A stretch of 13,738 bases of DNA from an uncultured Collinsella sp. (GCA_902493615.1 CABUQK010000055.1:1-13738); one strand, 5' to 3'; shown: positions 1-8,043, counted from the first letter of the stretch. Notes: a model not told the origin generated them from the letters alone. A program made the numbers and translations.

Positions 1-644
1 TCGTCCTTAAAGGTCTCGGTATCGACGATGTCGAGCTTGGATGCCTTGGCCTGCTCGGCAAAGGCATCGGCAACGCCCGAGCTGTACGTATCGCCGGAGT
101 TGTAGAACAGGGCGATCTTGGCGTCCGCATACTTCTCGGCCAAGAACTTCGCGGCGCTGGCGCCCATGGTGGGATCGGTGAAGCAAACCTGGAAGACCGT
201 GGTCTTGTCCTTGGTGACGTCGAGCGACGAGGCCGAAGGCGTGACCATAAGCATGTCGTCGGCAATCTCGCCCGAGACGGCAACGGCGGCACCAGTCGTG
301 ACGGGGCCGACGAGAGCCTGCATGCCCCAGTCGCACAGGGTATTGAAGGCGTTGATGACCTTCTCGCCGTCAGCGACGTCATCCTCGGACTTAAGCGAGA
401 GCTTGAGGTCCTTGGTCGAGAAATCCTTGGCGGCGAGCTTGGCACCCTTCTCGGCCGAAACGCCATAAGTTGCCGCGGCGCCGGTCAGAGGGCCGATGAC
501 ACCGATCTTGAAGGTCTTGCCGTCATCGGCGGAGCCGCCGTCCGAGCCACCCGACGAGCAACCAGCGAGTGCTGCGGTGCTACCGAGCGCCGCAGCGCCA
601 GCCAAGAAACTCCTGCGGTTAAGTACGTTGTTGATGCTAAACAT
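1..644 (-). CDS. ABC transporter substrate-binding lipoprotein, Leu/Ile/Val-binding (LivJ-like) family, partial
   Basis: This is the extracellular solute-binding part of an ABC importer of the branched-chain amino acid / amide type (Peripla_BP_6 fold). About 214 residues are visible and the C-terminal part runs off the left edge. The ATG at 644-642 follows an AGGGGGA ribosome binding site. The N-terminus has a twin-arginine stretch (NRRSFLAG, residues 9-16), a hydrophobic segment and a lipobox LAGC with the lipidated Cys at residue 29. A Ser/Gly-rich linker and the family's first strand (FKIGVIGPLTGAAATYG) follow. Later segments ALVGPVTTGAAVAVS and LMVTPSASS match the family's ligand-binding core. 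The Tat-like signal suggests export in a folded state. The gene is divergent from hom, and any permease and ATPase genes would lie to the left, outside the window. The exact ligand cannot be read; hydrophobic amino acids are the family default. Confidence 0.9.
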   Translation of the reverse strand, partial: MFSINNVLNRRSFLAGAAALGSTAALAGCSSGGSDGGSADDGKTFKIGVIGPLTGAAATYGVSAEKGAKLAAKDFSTKDLKLSLKSEDDVADGEKVINAFNTLCDWGMQALVGPVTTGAAVAVSGEIADDMLMVTPSASSLDVTKDKTTVFQVCFTDPTMGASAAKFLAEKYADAKIALFYNSGDTYSSGVADAFAEQAKASKLDIVDTETFKD

Positions 645-894
645 GGTGTCCCCCTTTTCGCTGGCCGTGGTGCGGCCGTCTTGCGGTACAGGGCAAACCT
701 TATGGCGCAAACGTTGACAGTTTGTTACGGAAGTTCGTTTGTAGCGAGCATGTTTCCAATATTTCCGCAGCGTTTCGGGGGTGCCGTTTTGTGCGACTCC
801 TGTTGCCTGGCGAGCACACGCCCTCGGTTCACGCTAGAATGCACTCAACCTTTAAGCGGTTAATCCATCCATAAGATGCACGAAGGAGCTATCT
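645..894. other. Divergent intergenic region between the LivJ-like gene and hom
   Basis: This 250-bp stretch has no convincing gene and must hold the promoters of both flanking genes. A perfect TTGACA occurs at 714-719 on the plus strand but has no good -10 at 16-18 bp. It is the centre of a small inverted repeat, CAAAC-GTTGACA-GTTTG. A TAGAAT hexamer at 835-840 is the best -10 for hom. I saw no T-box or other recognisable riboswitch. Confidence 0.6.
835..840 (+). promoter_or_regulatory. Candidate -10 element for hom
   Basis: TAGAAT matches TATAAT at five of six positions and lies 54 bases before the hom start codon, which would give a leader of roughly 48 bases. No good -35 hexamer is found at the expected distance (GAGCAC at 812-817), so the call is tentative. 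Confidence 0.35.
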
Positions 895-2238
895 ATGAGC
901 GAACCCCTGCGCACCGTGAACGTCGGTCTGATCGGTCTGGGAACCGTCGGCGGCGGCGTGGCCCGTCTGATCAAGAGCCACCACGATGAGTACCTGGCAG
1001 CCTACGGCATCGACCTTAAGCTGACCCGCGCCTGCGCGCTTGCTTGGGAGCAGGCCGAGGCGGCAGGCATTGAGCGCGAGGCCTTTACGAGTGACTGGCA
1101 CGACGTCGTCACCGACCCCGCCGTCGACATCGTCGTCGAGCTCATCGGCGGCGAACATCCCGCAACCGAGATCTTCACCACCGCCTTTGAGCACGGCAAG
1201 CACGTCGTCTCTGCCAACAAGGCCCTGCTGGGCCGTCACGTCGAGACGCTTGCCGAGAAGGCACGCGCGTGCGGCGTGCAGATTAAGTGCGAGGCCAGCT
1301 GCGGCGGCGGCATCCCCATCGTGAGCACGCTTGAGCATGACCTGGTGGGCAACAAGATCCTGACCATCGCCGGCATCCTTAACGGCACCACCAACTACAT
1401 CCTGTCGCGCATGGACGCCGAGGGCGCCGATTACGCCGACGTGCTCGCCGACGCACAGGCTAAGGGCTATGCCGAGGCCGACCCGTCCGCCGACGTCGAC
1501 GGCTTCGACGCCGCCAGCAAGACGGCGATCCTCGCTTCCATCGGCTTTGGCACCCGCGTTACCACCGACGATGTGTACCAGCAGGGTATCCGTACCATCG
1601 GTGCCGAGGACATCGCCCAGGCCCGTGAGCTCGGCTACACCATTAAGCTGCTCGGCATCGCCCGCAACACCGACGCCGGCGTCGACGTCCGTGTGCATCC
1701 CACGCTGATCCCCGCCGACCACATGCTTGCCAAGGTCAACGGCGCCATGAACGCTGTCTACGTGGTAGGCGACGCCGTGGGTGAGACCATGTTCTACGGT
1801 GCCGGCGCAGGCTCCTTCCCCACCGCGAGCGCCGTCGTGGGCGATATCCTGTCGCTCTCCGAGCAGATCAGCCGCGGTGTGGCTCCGCTGCCCGAGATTG
1901 AGCCCTATGGTCACAACCTCGCCTTTAAGCCCATGGACGAGCTCCAGACCAAGTACTATGTGCGCCTGAAGGTCGCCGACCGCGTAGGCGCCCTGTCCGA
2001 GACGGTCGACATCTTTGCCAAGCACAACATCTCGATCTCGCTCATCAACCAGGTCGAGGACGGCAAATCGGGCGTCAGCGATGCCTGCTCGGTCATCTTC
2101 CTGACGCACCGCGCGCTCGAGAAGGACGTCCAGGCTGCCGCCGCCGAGCTTGCCAGCGTCGACTGCGTGGCCGAGGTCGCCAACGTCCTGCGCATCGAGG
2201 ACGTCGAGGCCTGGACCGAAGGCGTTATGGCGAACTAG
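895..2238 (+). CDS. hom: Homoserine dehydrogenase with C-terminal ACT domain
   Basis: It catalyses NAD(P)H-dependent reduction of aspartate semialdehyde to homoserine, the branch point to threonine, methionine and isoleucine, in the cytosol. The protein has 447 residues, usual for the monofunctional ACT-containing form. The Rossmann nucleotide-binding loop GLIGLGTVGGGV is at 11-22. The conserved SANKA with catalytic-type Lys109 is at 106-110, and NGTTNY is at 163-168. The substrate segment with GYAEADPSADVDG leads to a second conserved Lys at 209, and GAGAG is at 302-306. An ACT domain spans about 354-432 (YYVRLKVADRVGALSE), which in this family gives threonine feedback control. The ATG at 895 has AGGAG at 884-888. 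The gene stands alone, closed by a terminator; no thrB or thrC is adjacent. An upstream TAGAAT may be its -10. Confidence 0.97.
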   Translation: MSEPLRTVNVGLIGLGTVGGGVARLIKSHHDEYLAAYGIDLKLTRACALAWEQAEAAGIEREAFTSDWHDVVTDPAVDIVVELIGGEHPATEIFTTAFEHGKHVVSANKALLGRHVETLAEKARACGVQIKCEASCGGGIPIVSTLEHDLVGNKILTIAGILNGTTNYILSRMDAEGADYADVLADAQAKGYAEADPSADVDGFDAASKTAILASIGFGTRVTTDDVYQQGIRTIGAEDIAQARELGYTIKLLGIARNTDAGVDVRVHPTLIPADHMLAKVNGAMNAVYVVGDAVGETMFYGAGAGSFPTASAVVGDILSLSEQISRGVAPLPEIEPYGHNLAFKPMDELQTKYYVRLKVADRVGALSETVDIFAKHNISISLINQVEDGKSGVSDACSVIFLTHRALEKDVQAAAAELASVDCVAEVANVLRIEDVEAWTEGVMAN

Positions 2239-2273
2239 TCCACTACTTCGAACCTCAACGAAGCTCAACGCAA

Positions 2274-2323
2274 AAGGCGCGCTGCCTGCATCAACCGCAG
2301 GCAGCGCGCCTTCTTCTGTTTTG
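2274..2323. terminator. Strong bidirectional intrinsic terminator downstream of hom
   Basis: A perfect 14-bp GC-rich stem pairs GGCGCGCTGCCTGC (2276-2289) with its complement at 2297-2310 around a 7-base loop. On the plus strand TTCTTCTGTTTTG follows; on the minus strand the stem is followed by TTTT (the A-run at 2272-2275). It can therefore end hom transcripts and also those of the convergent antiporter gene. Confidence 0.92.
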
Positions 2324-2327
2324 TAAG

Positions 2328-2373
2328 GGAAACTGCGTCCCGGCATTTCAGCTCAGAACGGGATGCCGTTTCC
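2328..2373. repeat. 46-bp imperfect palindrome, unit 1 of 3
   Basis: The arms are GGAAACTGCGTCCCG and, at the right end, CGGGATGCCGTTTCC. They pair with one mismatch and one G-T wobble around a 16-base loop. Its length equals that of units 2 and 3 and its arm sequence follows the same consensus (GGAAANTGCRTCCC ... GGGAYGCNNTTTCC), but its loop differs. It starts five bases after the hom terminator. Confidence 0.75.
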
Positions 2374-2390
2374 CCCCAGAGCCCTCATGA

Positions 2391-2436
2391 GGAAACTGCA
2401 TCCCATTTTGGACGCCGATTCTGGGACGCACTTTCC
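2391..2436. repeat. 46-bp imperfect palindrome, unit 2 of 3
   Basis: The arms are GGAAACTGCATCCCA and TGGGACGCACTTTCC, which pair with two mismatches around a 16-base loop containing TGGACGCCGATTC. As a direct repeat it matches unit 3 at 37 of 46 positions, with the loop shared as well as the arms. It lies 63 bp after the start of unit 1. Confidence 0.8.
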
Positions 2437-2452
2437 ACAACGGGCCTCTCGC

Positions 2453-2498
2453 AGAAAGTGCATCCCACTCTGGACGCCAATTCCGGGATTCATTTTCC
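2453..2498. repeat. 46-bp imperfect palindrome, unit 3 of 3
   Basis: The left arm GAAAGTGCATCCC pairs with GGGATTCATTTTC with one wobble and one mismatch. The loop carries TGGACGCCAATTC, nearly identical to that of unit 2. It ends 13 bases from the stop codon of the minus-strand antiporter gene, so the whole array lies in that gene's 3' untranslated region, upstream of the shared terminator. Confidence 0.8.
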
Positions 2499-2511
2499 GC
2501 GGCGGTGTCGG

Positions 2512-4074
2512 CTACCTGCCGTCGTCGTCCTGGGCTTCATCGCGCGCATAGAGCTCCAGCATGCGGCGGCGGTATTCGCGCACGGCGAGCTTAGCGCGCT
2601 CCAGGCGGCGACGCTCGCGCGGAGTCAGCTCGGACGGGTCGACCTCGTCTCCATAGGTCTTATCGGCAAGAAGATGTGCCGCGTCCACAATACGGGCATC
2701 GATATGGCCGCTCGCCGCCTCAGCGGAAAGACGCTCGGCAATCGTGTCGAGCGTAGGCAGGCCCTCGAATACGCGACCATGGCCATGCGATGTCAGCAGC
2801 TCGTGCTCGCGTGCAAGCAGGCTCGCCAAATCGTGATGGGCGCGCAGGATGTCGAGCGCTTCGGATGGATGCTCGGCAACTTCTGCCACGGCGGCAACCG
2901 GTGCGGCGTCGACCACGCGGTAGAAGAGCTGTGCGAGCAGCGGCATCAAGAACACCGTGATGGCGCCGGCGGCAACCATGACCGACGCAATATCTTGCGA
3001 CAGCGCGCCCGCGTTGACGGCAACGCTTGTCACGGCAACGATAATCGGCAGCGCCGTAGTGCAGTACAGGGCCACGGTAATGCGACCATACGCCGACACA
3101 TCGCGCGTCGCAGGACAAATGCTCATAGAGATGAGAATGGGCACGGCACGAATAATCAGCAACGCCACGATAAAGCCCGCGAGCAAGCCCGGGCGCGACG
3201 CCACGGCCGTCAGGTCGATCTTTGCGCCCGATATGGTAAAGAACACCGGAATCAAAAAGCCGTAGGCCAGGCCGTCGAGCTTGGTCTCGAGCGTATGGTT
3301 GCCCTCGGGGATGATATAGCGCAGGACAAAGCCGGCGGCAAAAGAACCCAACACGATGTCGAGGTCAAAGATGGCCGAGAACGCCACGAGCGTGACCAGG
3401 ATGAGCACCGTCAGGCGCACGAAGGTCTGCGACGTGGTATCGGCGCGCTCCTGAATAAAGGCGAAAAACCGGCTGCCGATGCGTTTGGAACGGCCGGGGA
3501 CCACGGCAAGCAGCACACACACGGCGGCAAATAAGCCCAAAATCAGCAGCGTCTCGATGCCCGTACGGGCAGACAGCAGTACCGACATGGCGAGCACGGG
3601 GCCGAGCTCGCCCCACGTACCATAGGCGAGAATCGAATCACCGACGCGCGTTCCGGCAAGCGACCGCTCGCGCAAGATGGGCATGAGCGCTCCAAGCGCC
3701 GTCGAGGTCAAGGCGAGCGTCACGGCGATACCGTCGAAATGGCTGACCGAGAACCACGGCGTAAAGCGCACGGCAAGCCAGGCGATACCAAACGTGACGG
3801 CCCACGTCGCCAAGCCGTAGCGCCCCTCCACACCCGTAATGTTCTTAGGGTCGATCTCAAAGCCGGCAAGCAGGAACAAAAAGGCCAGGCCGAGCTCTGA
3901 CACGAGCGAAACCTCGGCATCTACATGGATGACGCCGAGCATATGAGGTCCCAGCACCGCACCGAGCACGAGCAAAAAGACCGTCTCGGGAACGGGTTTT
4001 CCGGGAATCGCCGAGGCGATGAAGGGGCTTGCAAAGGCCACGAGCGCGATGATGGCGAGTGAAACGAATGCCAT
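2512..4074 (-). CDS. Cation/proton antiporter of the CPA2 (Kef/NapA-like) family
   Basis: A 520-residue integral membrane protein expected to exchange Na+ or K+ for H+ across the cytoplasmic membrane. About twelve hydrophobic segments fill residues 1-385. LFLLAGFEIDPKNI (67-79) matches the Kef-type 'LAGLEID' motif. The ion-binding region SLAGTRVGDSILA holds Asp146 at the usual carboxylate position, as a single GD rather than the DD or ND of some relatives. FFTISGAKID (278-287) holds the conserved basic residue, Lys285. Residues 390-520 are hydrophilic, charged and largely helical; no NAD-binding RCK/TrkA-N domain is recognisable, unlike KefB/C. The ATG at 4074 follows GAAAGG at a six-base spacing. 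It is divergent from purL and convergent with hom, and its 3' region carries the palindrome array. The ion transported cannot be decided from sequence. Confidence 0.88.
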   Translation of the reverse strand: MAFVSLAIIALVAFASPFIASAIPGKPVPETVFLLVLGAVLGPHMLGVIHVDAEVSLVSELGLAFLFLLAGFEIDPKNITGVEGRYGLATWAVTFGIAWLAVRFTPWFSVSHFDGIAVTLALTSTALGALMPILRERSLAGTRVGDSILAYGTWGELGPVLAMSVLLSARTGIETLLILGLFAAVCVLLAVVPGRSKRIGSRFFAFIQERADTTSQTFVRLTVLILVTLVAFSAIFDLDIVLGSFAAGFVLRYIIPEGNHTLETKLDGLAYGFLIPVFFTISGAKIDLTAVASRPGLLAGFIVALLIIRAVPILISMSICPATRDVSAYGRITVALYCTTALPIIVAVTSVAVNAGALSQDIASVMVAAGAITVFLMPLLAQLFYRVVDAAPVAAVAEVAEHPSEALDILRAHHDLASLLAREHELLTSHGHGRVFEGLPTLDTIAERLSAEAASGHIDARIVDAAHLLADKTYGDEVDPSELTPRERRRLERAKLAVREYRRRMLELYARDEAQDDDGR

Positions 4075-4258
4075 GTGATGCCTTTCTCTTGTTTGCGCTT
4101 CACTGTAGCACCCTCGCCGTTCTCAACGCGCCACGAGCTGTCGTATCATAGTGAGGTTTACAAACATGTGGCTCAAGGCGACCGCAGGGCAGACCCCGCA
4201 AACCGACCGCTGCCGCATACCGTACCGTACGCCCAACCGATCAGGAAGGCAGGAACCA
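4075..4258. promoter_or_regulatory. Divergent promoter region and purL leader
   Basis: It separates the antiporter gene from purL. A TATCAT at 4144-4149 with TTCTCA at 4120-4125 (18-bp spacing) is a weak purL promoter candidate and would leave a leader of about 100 bases. TACAGT on the minus strand (4107-4102) is a possible antiporter -10 without a good -35. The leader has a direct repeat CGACCGC (4179-4185 and 4204-4210) and a repeated TACCG run near 4219-4230, but no purine riboswitch core is visible. Confidence 0.4.
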
Positions 4259-7200
4259 ATGGTCTCTCGTATCTACGTGGAGAAGAAACCCGGGTTCGAC
4301 GTCGAGGCTCAGCAGCTCAAGGGCGAGCTGACCGAGATTCTCGGCATCAAGGGCATCGAGGCCCTGAGGATCATCAACCGCTACGACGTCGAGGGCATCG
4401 ACGAGGAGCTTTTCCGCTCCTGCGTGCCGACCGTCTTTAGCGAGCCCCAGGTCGATGTGACCTACGACGAGCTCCCCGCAAGCGATGGCGCCGTCTTTGC
4501 CGTCGAATTCCTGCCTGGCCAGTTTGACCAGCGCGCCGACTCTGCCAGCGAGTGCGTGCAGCTCATCAGCCAGGGCGAGCGCCCCGCCGTGCGCTCCGCC
4601 AAGGTCTATATGATCTCGGGCGCTCTGGACGAGGCCGCCATCGATGCCATCAAGCACTACGTGGTGAACCCCGTCGAGGCACGCATCGCCTCGCTCGACC
4701 TGCCCGAGACGCTGTACATGGAGACCCCCGAGCCCCAGCCCGTCGAGGTGCTCGACGGCTTCCGCGAGCTCGACGAGGCCGGCCTTGCCGCCTTTATCGC
4801 CGATCGCGGCCTTGCCATGGACGAGGCAGACATCGCCTTCTGCCAGCAGTACTTCCGCGATGAGGACCGCGACCCCACCATCACCGAGATCCGCGTGATC
4901 GACACCTACTGGTCCGACCACTGCCGCCACACCACCTTCGGCACCGTCCTGGACGACGTGACGATCGACGACGCCGTGGTGCAGCAAGCCTTCGACCGCT
5001 ACATGGAGATGCGCCACGAACTCGGCCGCGACGCCAAGCCCGTCTGCCTCATGGACATGGGCACCATCGGCGCCAAGTACCTTAAGAAGACCGGCGTCAT
5101 GACCGATGTCGACGAGTCCGAGGAGATCAACGCCTGCACCGTCAAGGTGAAGGTCGATGTCGACGGCGAGGACCAGGACTGGCTGTTCCTGTTTAAGAAC
5201 GAGACCCACAACCACCCGACCGAGATCGAGCCCTTCGGCGGTGCCGCCACCTGCCTGGGCGGCGCCATCCGCGACCCGCTGTCGGGCCGCAGCTACGTGT
5301 ACCAGGCCATGCGTGTCACCGGCGCCGGTGACCCCACCGTCCCGGTTTCCGAGACGCTCGAGGGCAAGCTGCCGCAGCGCAAGCTCGTGACCACTGCCGC
5401 CGCCGGCTACTCCAGCTACGGCAACCAGATCGGCCTTGCCACCGGTCAGGTCAACGAACTCTATCACCCCGGTTACGTGGCCAAGCGCATGGAGGTTGGC
5501 GCCGTCGTGGGCGCTACCCCGGCAAACCACGTTCGTCGCGAGTGCCCCGCCCCCACCGACAAGATCATCCTGCTGGGCGGCCGCACCGGCCGCGATGGCA
5601 TCGGTGGCGCCACCGGCTCCTCCAAGACCCAGAACACCGAGTCCATCGAGACCTCGGGTGCCGAGGTCCAGAAGGGCAACGCCCCTGTCGAGCGCAAGCT
5701 GCAGCGTCTGTTCCGCCGCGGCGACGCCTGCCGTCTGATCAAGCGCTGCAACGACTTTGGCGCCGGCGGCGTCTCGGTCGCCGTGGGCGAGCTTGCCGAC
5801 GGCCTGTATGTCGACCTGGACACCGTGACCAAGAAGTACGACGGCCTGGACGGCACCGAGCTCGCTATCTCTGAGTCCCAGGAGCGCATGGCCTGCGCCG
5901 TCGCCGACGGTGACGTCGAGGAGTTCATGGGCTACGCCGCCGAGGAGAACCTGGAGGCGACCGTTATCGCCGAGGTTACCGCCGAGCCGCGCATGCGCAT
6001 GGCCTGGAACGGCGTCGCTATCGTCGACCTGTCCCGCGAGTTCCTCAACTCCAACGGCGCACCCAAGCACCAGGTCGCCCACGTGTGCGCCCGTAGCGTG
6101 TGGCAGCCCAGCTGGGCCGGCACCACGCTTGCCGAGCGCATGACCTCGCTCGTCACCGACCTCAACGTCGCTTCCAACAAGGGCCTTTCCGAGCGCTTCG
6201 ACTCCACCATCGGTGCCGCAACCGTGCTCATGCCCTTTGGCGGCAAGACGCAGCTCACCCCCAGCTCGGCCATGGTCGCCAAGTTCCCCGTGGACGGCGA
6301 GACCACCACGGCGAGCGCCATGGCATGGGGCTTTAACCCCTATCTGATGGAAGCCGACCAGTTTGCGGGCGCCTACCTGTCCGTGGTCGAGTCCATCGCC
6401 AAGCTCGTGGCTGCCGGCTTTGAGCACAAGCGCGCCTATCTCTCCTTCCAGGAGTACTTCGAGCGTCTGCGCACCGAGGCCGAGCGTTGGGGCAAGCCCA
6501 CGGCAGCCGTCCTGGGCGCCCTTATGGCCCAGGTCGACCTGGGTGCCGGCGCCATCGGCGGCAAGGACTCCATGAGCGGCTCGTTTGAGGACGAGGCCGG
6601 CGAGCTCAACGTTCCGCCGACTCTGATCAGCTTCGCCGTCGCCGTGGGCAAGGCCGCCCGCGCCGTCTCGCCCGAGTTCAAGGGCCTCACGCACCGCGTC
6701 GTCCGCATCGCCCCCGCTACCTATGGCGAGGACTACCGTCCCGACGCCCAGCAGCTGCTCGCCGCGTTTGACGCCGTCGAGGCGCTCACCGCCAACGGCA
6801 ACGCCCTGGCCATCTCCACGCCCGGCTACGGCTGCGGCGCCGAGAGCCTCTTTAAGATGTGCGTCGGTAACCAGATCGGTATCGAGCTTGCCGAGGATGT
6901 AGACGTGGAGAGCCTCTTCACCCCGCTCTACGGCAGCTTTATCGTCGAGCTCGCCGAGGATGCCGAGCTGCCCGAGGTCGCCGACGGCGTTGTCGTCGAG
7001 CCCCTGGGCACCACCGTCGAGGGCTATGTCATCGACACCGGCTCCGAAGTCATCGAGCTCTCCGAGCTTCAGGAGGCCTGGGAGAGCGGCATCGAGGGCG
7101 TCTTTGCCTACCGCAGCGCCGACGAGACCCCCGAGGTCGAGACCATCGACTTCCGCGCCAAGGACATCCACGTGTACGGCGGCGCCAAGATCGCCCGCCC

Positions 7201-8005
7201 GCGCGTGGTTATCCCCGTGTTCCCCGGCAACAACTGCGAGTACGATAGCGCCCGTGCCTTCCGCGCCGCCGGCGCCGAGGCCGACACCTTCGTGATCAAC
7301 AACCTCACGCCCGAGGCCGTCGCCGAGAGCACCCACGAGCTTGCCCGCCGCATCCGTGCAAGCCAGATTGTCATGATCCCCGGCGGCTTCTCGGGCGGCG
7401 ACGAGCCCGACGGCTCCGCCAAGTTCATCACGGCGTTCTTCCGCGCTCCCGAAGTCACCGAGGCAGTCCGCGACCTGCTCAAGGCCCGCGATGGCCTGAT
7501 GCTGGGCATCTGCAACGGCTTCCAGGCCCTGATCAAGCTCGGCCTGGTGCCCTACGGCGACATCGTCGACGCCACGCCCGATGCGCCCACGCTGACGTTC
7601 AACACCATCGGTCGCCATCAGAGCCGCCTGGTGCGCACCCGCATCTCGTCCAACCTGTCCCCGTGGCTGTCGCAGTGCAGCCTCGACGACCCCTACACCG
7701 TCGCCATCAGCCACGGCGAGGGCCGCTTTGTCGCCAACGACGAGGTACTCGCCCAGCTGATCGCCAACGGCCAGGTCGCTACGCAGTACGTGGGCGAGGA
7801 CGGCAAGCCCGGCATGGATCTTTCCGTCAACCCCAACGGCTCCGCACTCGCCATCGAGGGCATCACCAGCCCCGACGGCCGCGTCCTGGGCAAGATGGGC
7901 CATGCCGAGCGTCGCGGCGACAACCTGTACCGCAACGTGCCCGAGCATGTCCCCGGCGACAAGTTCATGCCGATCTTTGAGAGCGGCGTAGCCTACTTCG
8001 CCTAA
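4259..8005 (+). CDS. purL: Phosphoribosylformylglycinamidine synthase, single-chain form
   Basis: It converts FGAR, glutamine and ATP to FGAM in step four of de novo purine synthesis, in the cytosol. This start gives 1248 residues, matching the single-chain clostridial/lactobacillus-type family that fuses PurS-, PurL- and PurQ-like parts. The start with MVSRIYVEKKPGFDVEA is the family's typical N-terminus and has AGGAAGG at 4243-4249; the frame stays open upstream to 4151. The PurS-like part is about 1-150. The synthase core has YWSDHCRHTTF (about 218-228) and the nucleotide-binding ETHNHPTE (315-322). A second AIRS-like half fills roughly 640-960. The C-terminal glutaminase has GICNGFQ with nucleophile Cys1085 and the triad residues His1215 and Glu1217 in GHAER. 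All key residues are present. No other pur gene is adjacent. Third positions are almost all C or G, as in a highly expressed gene. Confidence 0.96.
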   Translation: MVSRIYVEKKPGFDVEAQQLKGELTEILGIKGIEALRIINRYDVEGIDEELFRSCVPTVFSEPQVDVTYDELPASDGAVFAVEFLPGQFDQRADSASECVQLISQGERPAVRSAKVYMISGALDEAAIDAIKHYVVNPVEARIASLDLPETLYMETPEPQPVEVLDGFRELDEAGLAAFIADRGLAMDEADIAFCQQYFRDEDRDPTITEIRVIDTYWSDHCRHTTFGTVLDDVTIDDAVVQQAFDRYMEMRHELGRDAKPVCLMDMGTIGAKYLKKTGVMTDVDESEEINACTVKVKVDVDGEDQDWLFLFKNETHNHPTEIEPFGGAATCLGGAIRDPLSGRSYVYQAMRVTGAGDPTVPVSETLEGKLPQRKLVTTAAAGYSSYGNQIGLATGQVNELYHPGYVAKRMEVGAVVGATPANHVRRECPAPTDKIILLGGRTGRDGIGGATGSSKTQNTESIETSGAEVQKGNAPVERKLQRLFRRGDACRLIKRCNDFGAGGVSVAVGELADGLYVDLDTVTKKYDGLDGTELAISESQERMACAVADGDVEEFMGYAAEENLEATVIAEVTAEPRMRMAWNGVAIVDLSREFLNSNGAPKHQVAHVCARSVWQPSWAGTTLAERMTSLVTDLNVASNKGLSERFDSTIGAATVLMPFGGKTQLTPSSAMVAKFPVDGETTTASAMAWGFNPYLMEADQFAGAYLSVVESIAKLVAAGFEHKRAYLSFQEYFERLRTEAERWGKPTAAVLGALMAQVDLGAGAIGGKDSMSGSFEDEAGELNVPPTLISFAVAVGKAARAVSPEFKGLTHRVVRIAPATYGEDYRPDAQQLLAAFDAVEALTANGNALAISTPGYGCGAESLFKMCVGNQIGIELAEDVDVESLFTPLYGSFIVELAEDAELPEVADGVVVEPLGTTVEGYVIDTGSEVIELSELQEAWESGIEGVFAYRSADETPEVETIDFRAKDIHVYGGAKIARPRVVIPVFPGNNCEYDSARAFRAAGAEADTFVINNLTPEAVAESTHELARRIRASQIVMIPGGFSGGDEPDGSAKFITAFFRAPEVTEAVRDLLKARDGLMLGICNGFQALIKLGLVPYGDIVDATPDAPTLTFNTIGRHQSRLVRTRISSNLSPWLSQCSLDDPYTVAISHGEGRFVANDEVLAQLIANGQVATQYVGEDGKPGMDLSVNPNGSALAIEGITSPDGRVLGKMGHAERRGDNLYRNVPEHVPGDKFMPIFESGVAYFA

Positions 8006-8011
8006 ACCTTT

Positions 8012-8041
8012 CCCATCGGGTACAATCCCTTCGGGTAACAT
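8012..8041 (+). repeat. Tandem 15-base direct repeat containing a TACAAT hexamer
   Basis: CCCATCGGGTACAAT (8012-8026) is followed at once by CCCTTCGGGTAACAT (8027-8041); 12 of 15 positions are identical. The first copy holds TACAAT at 8021-8026, a good -10 match, but the -35 position (TTCGCC, 7997-8002) is poor and overlaps the end of purL. It could be a promoter for the DMT gene reading through the hairpin, or chance. Confidence 0.35.
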
Positions 8042-8043
8042 CA

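Noticed and set aside
645..894. T-box or amino-acid riboswitch in front of hom
   Set aside because: No T-box consensus, no terminator hairpin with T-run, and no long paired leader was seen.
889..2346. A 485-codon minus-strand open frame opposite hom
   Set aside because: Same shadow effect: it mirrors the hom codons, crosses the terminator and part of the palindrome array, and has no family features.
2328..2498. CRISPR-like array
   Set aside because: The repeats are 46 bp and degenerate, the gaps are only 16-17 bp, and no cas gene is near. The palindromic units fit a REP-like element better.
2458..3534. A 358-codon plus-strand frame opposite the antiporter gene
   Set aside because: The product is Arg, His and Gln-rich without domain features, while the minus strand encodes a clear membrane antiporter over the same bases.
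4140..4258. Purine riboswitch in front of purL
   Set aside because: The conserved junction and loop sequences of the purine aptamer were not found, and the region is too GC-rich and poorly paired to fit.
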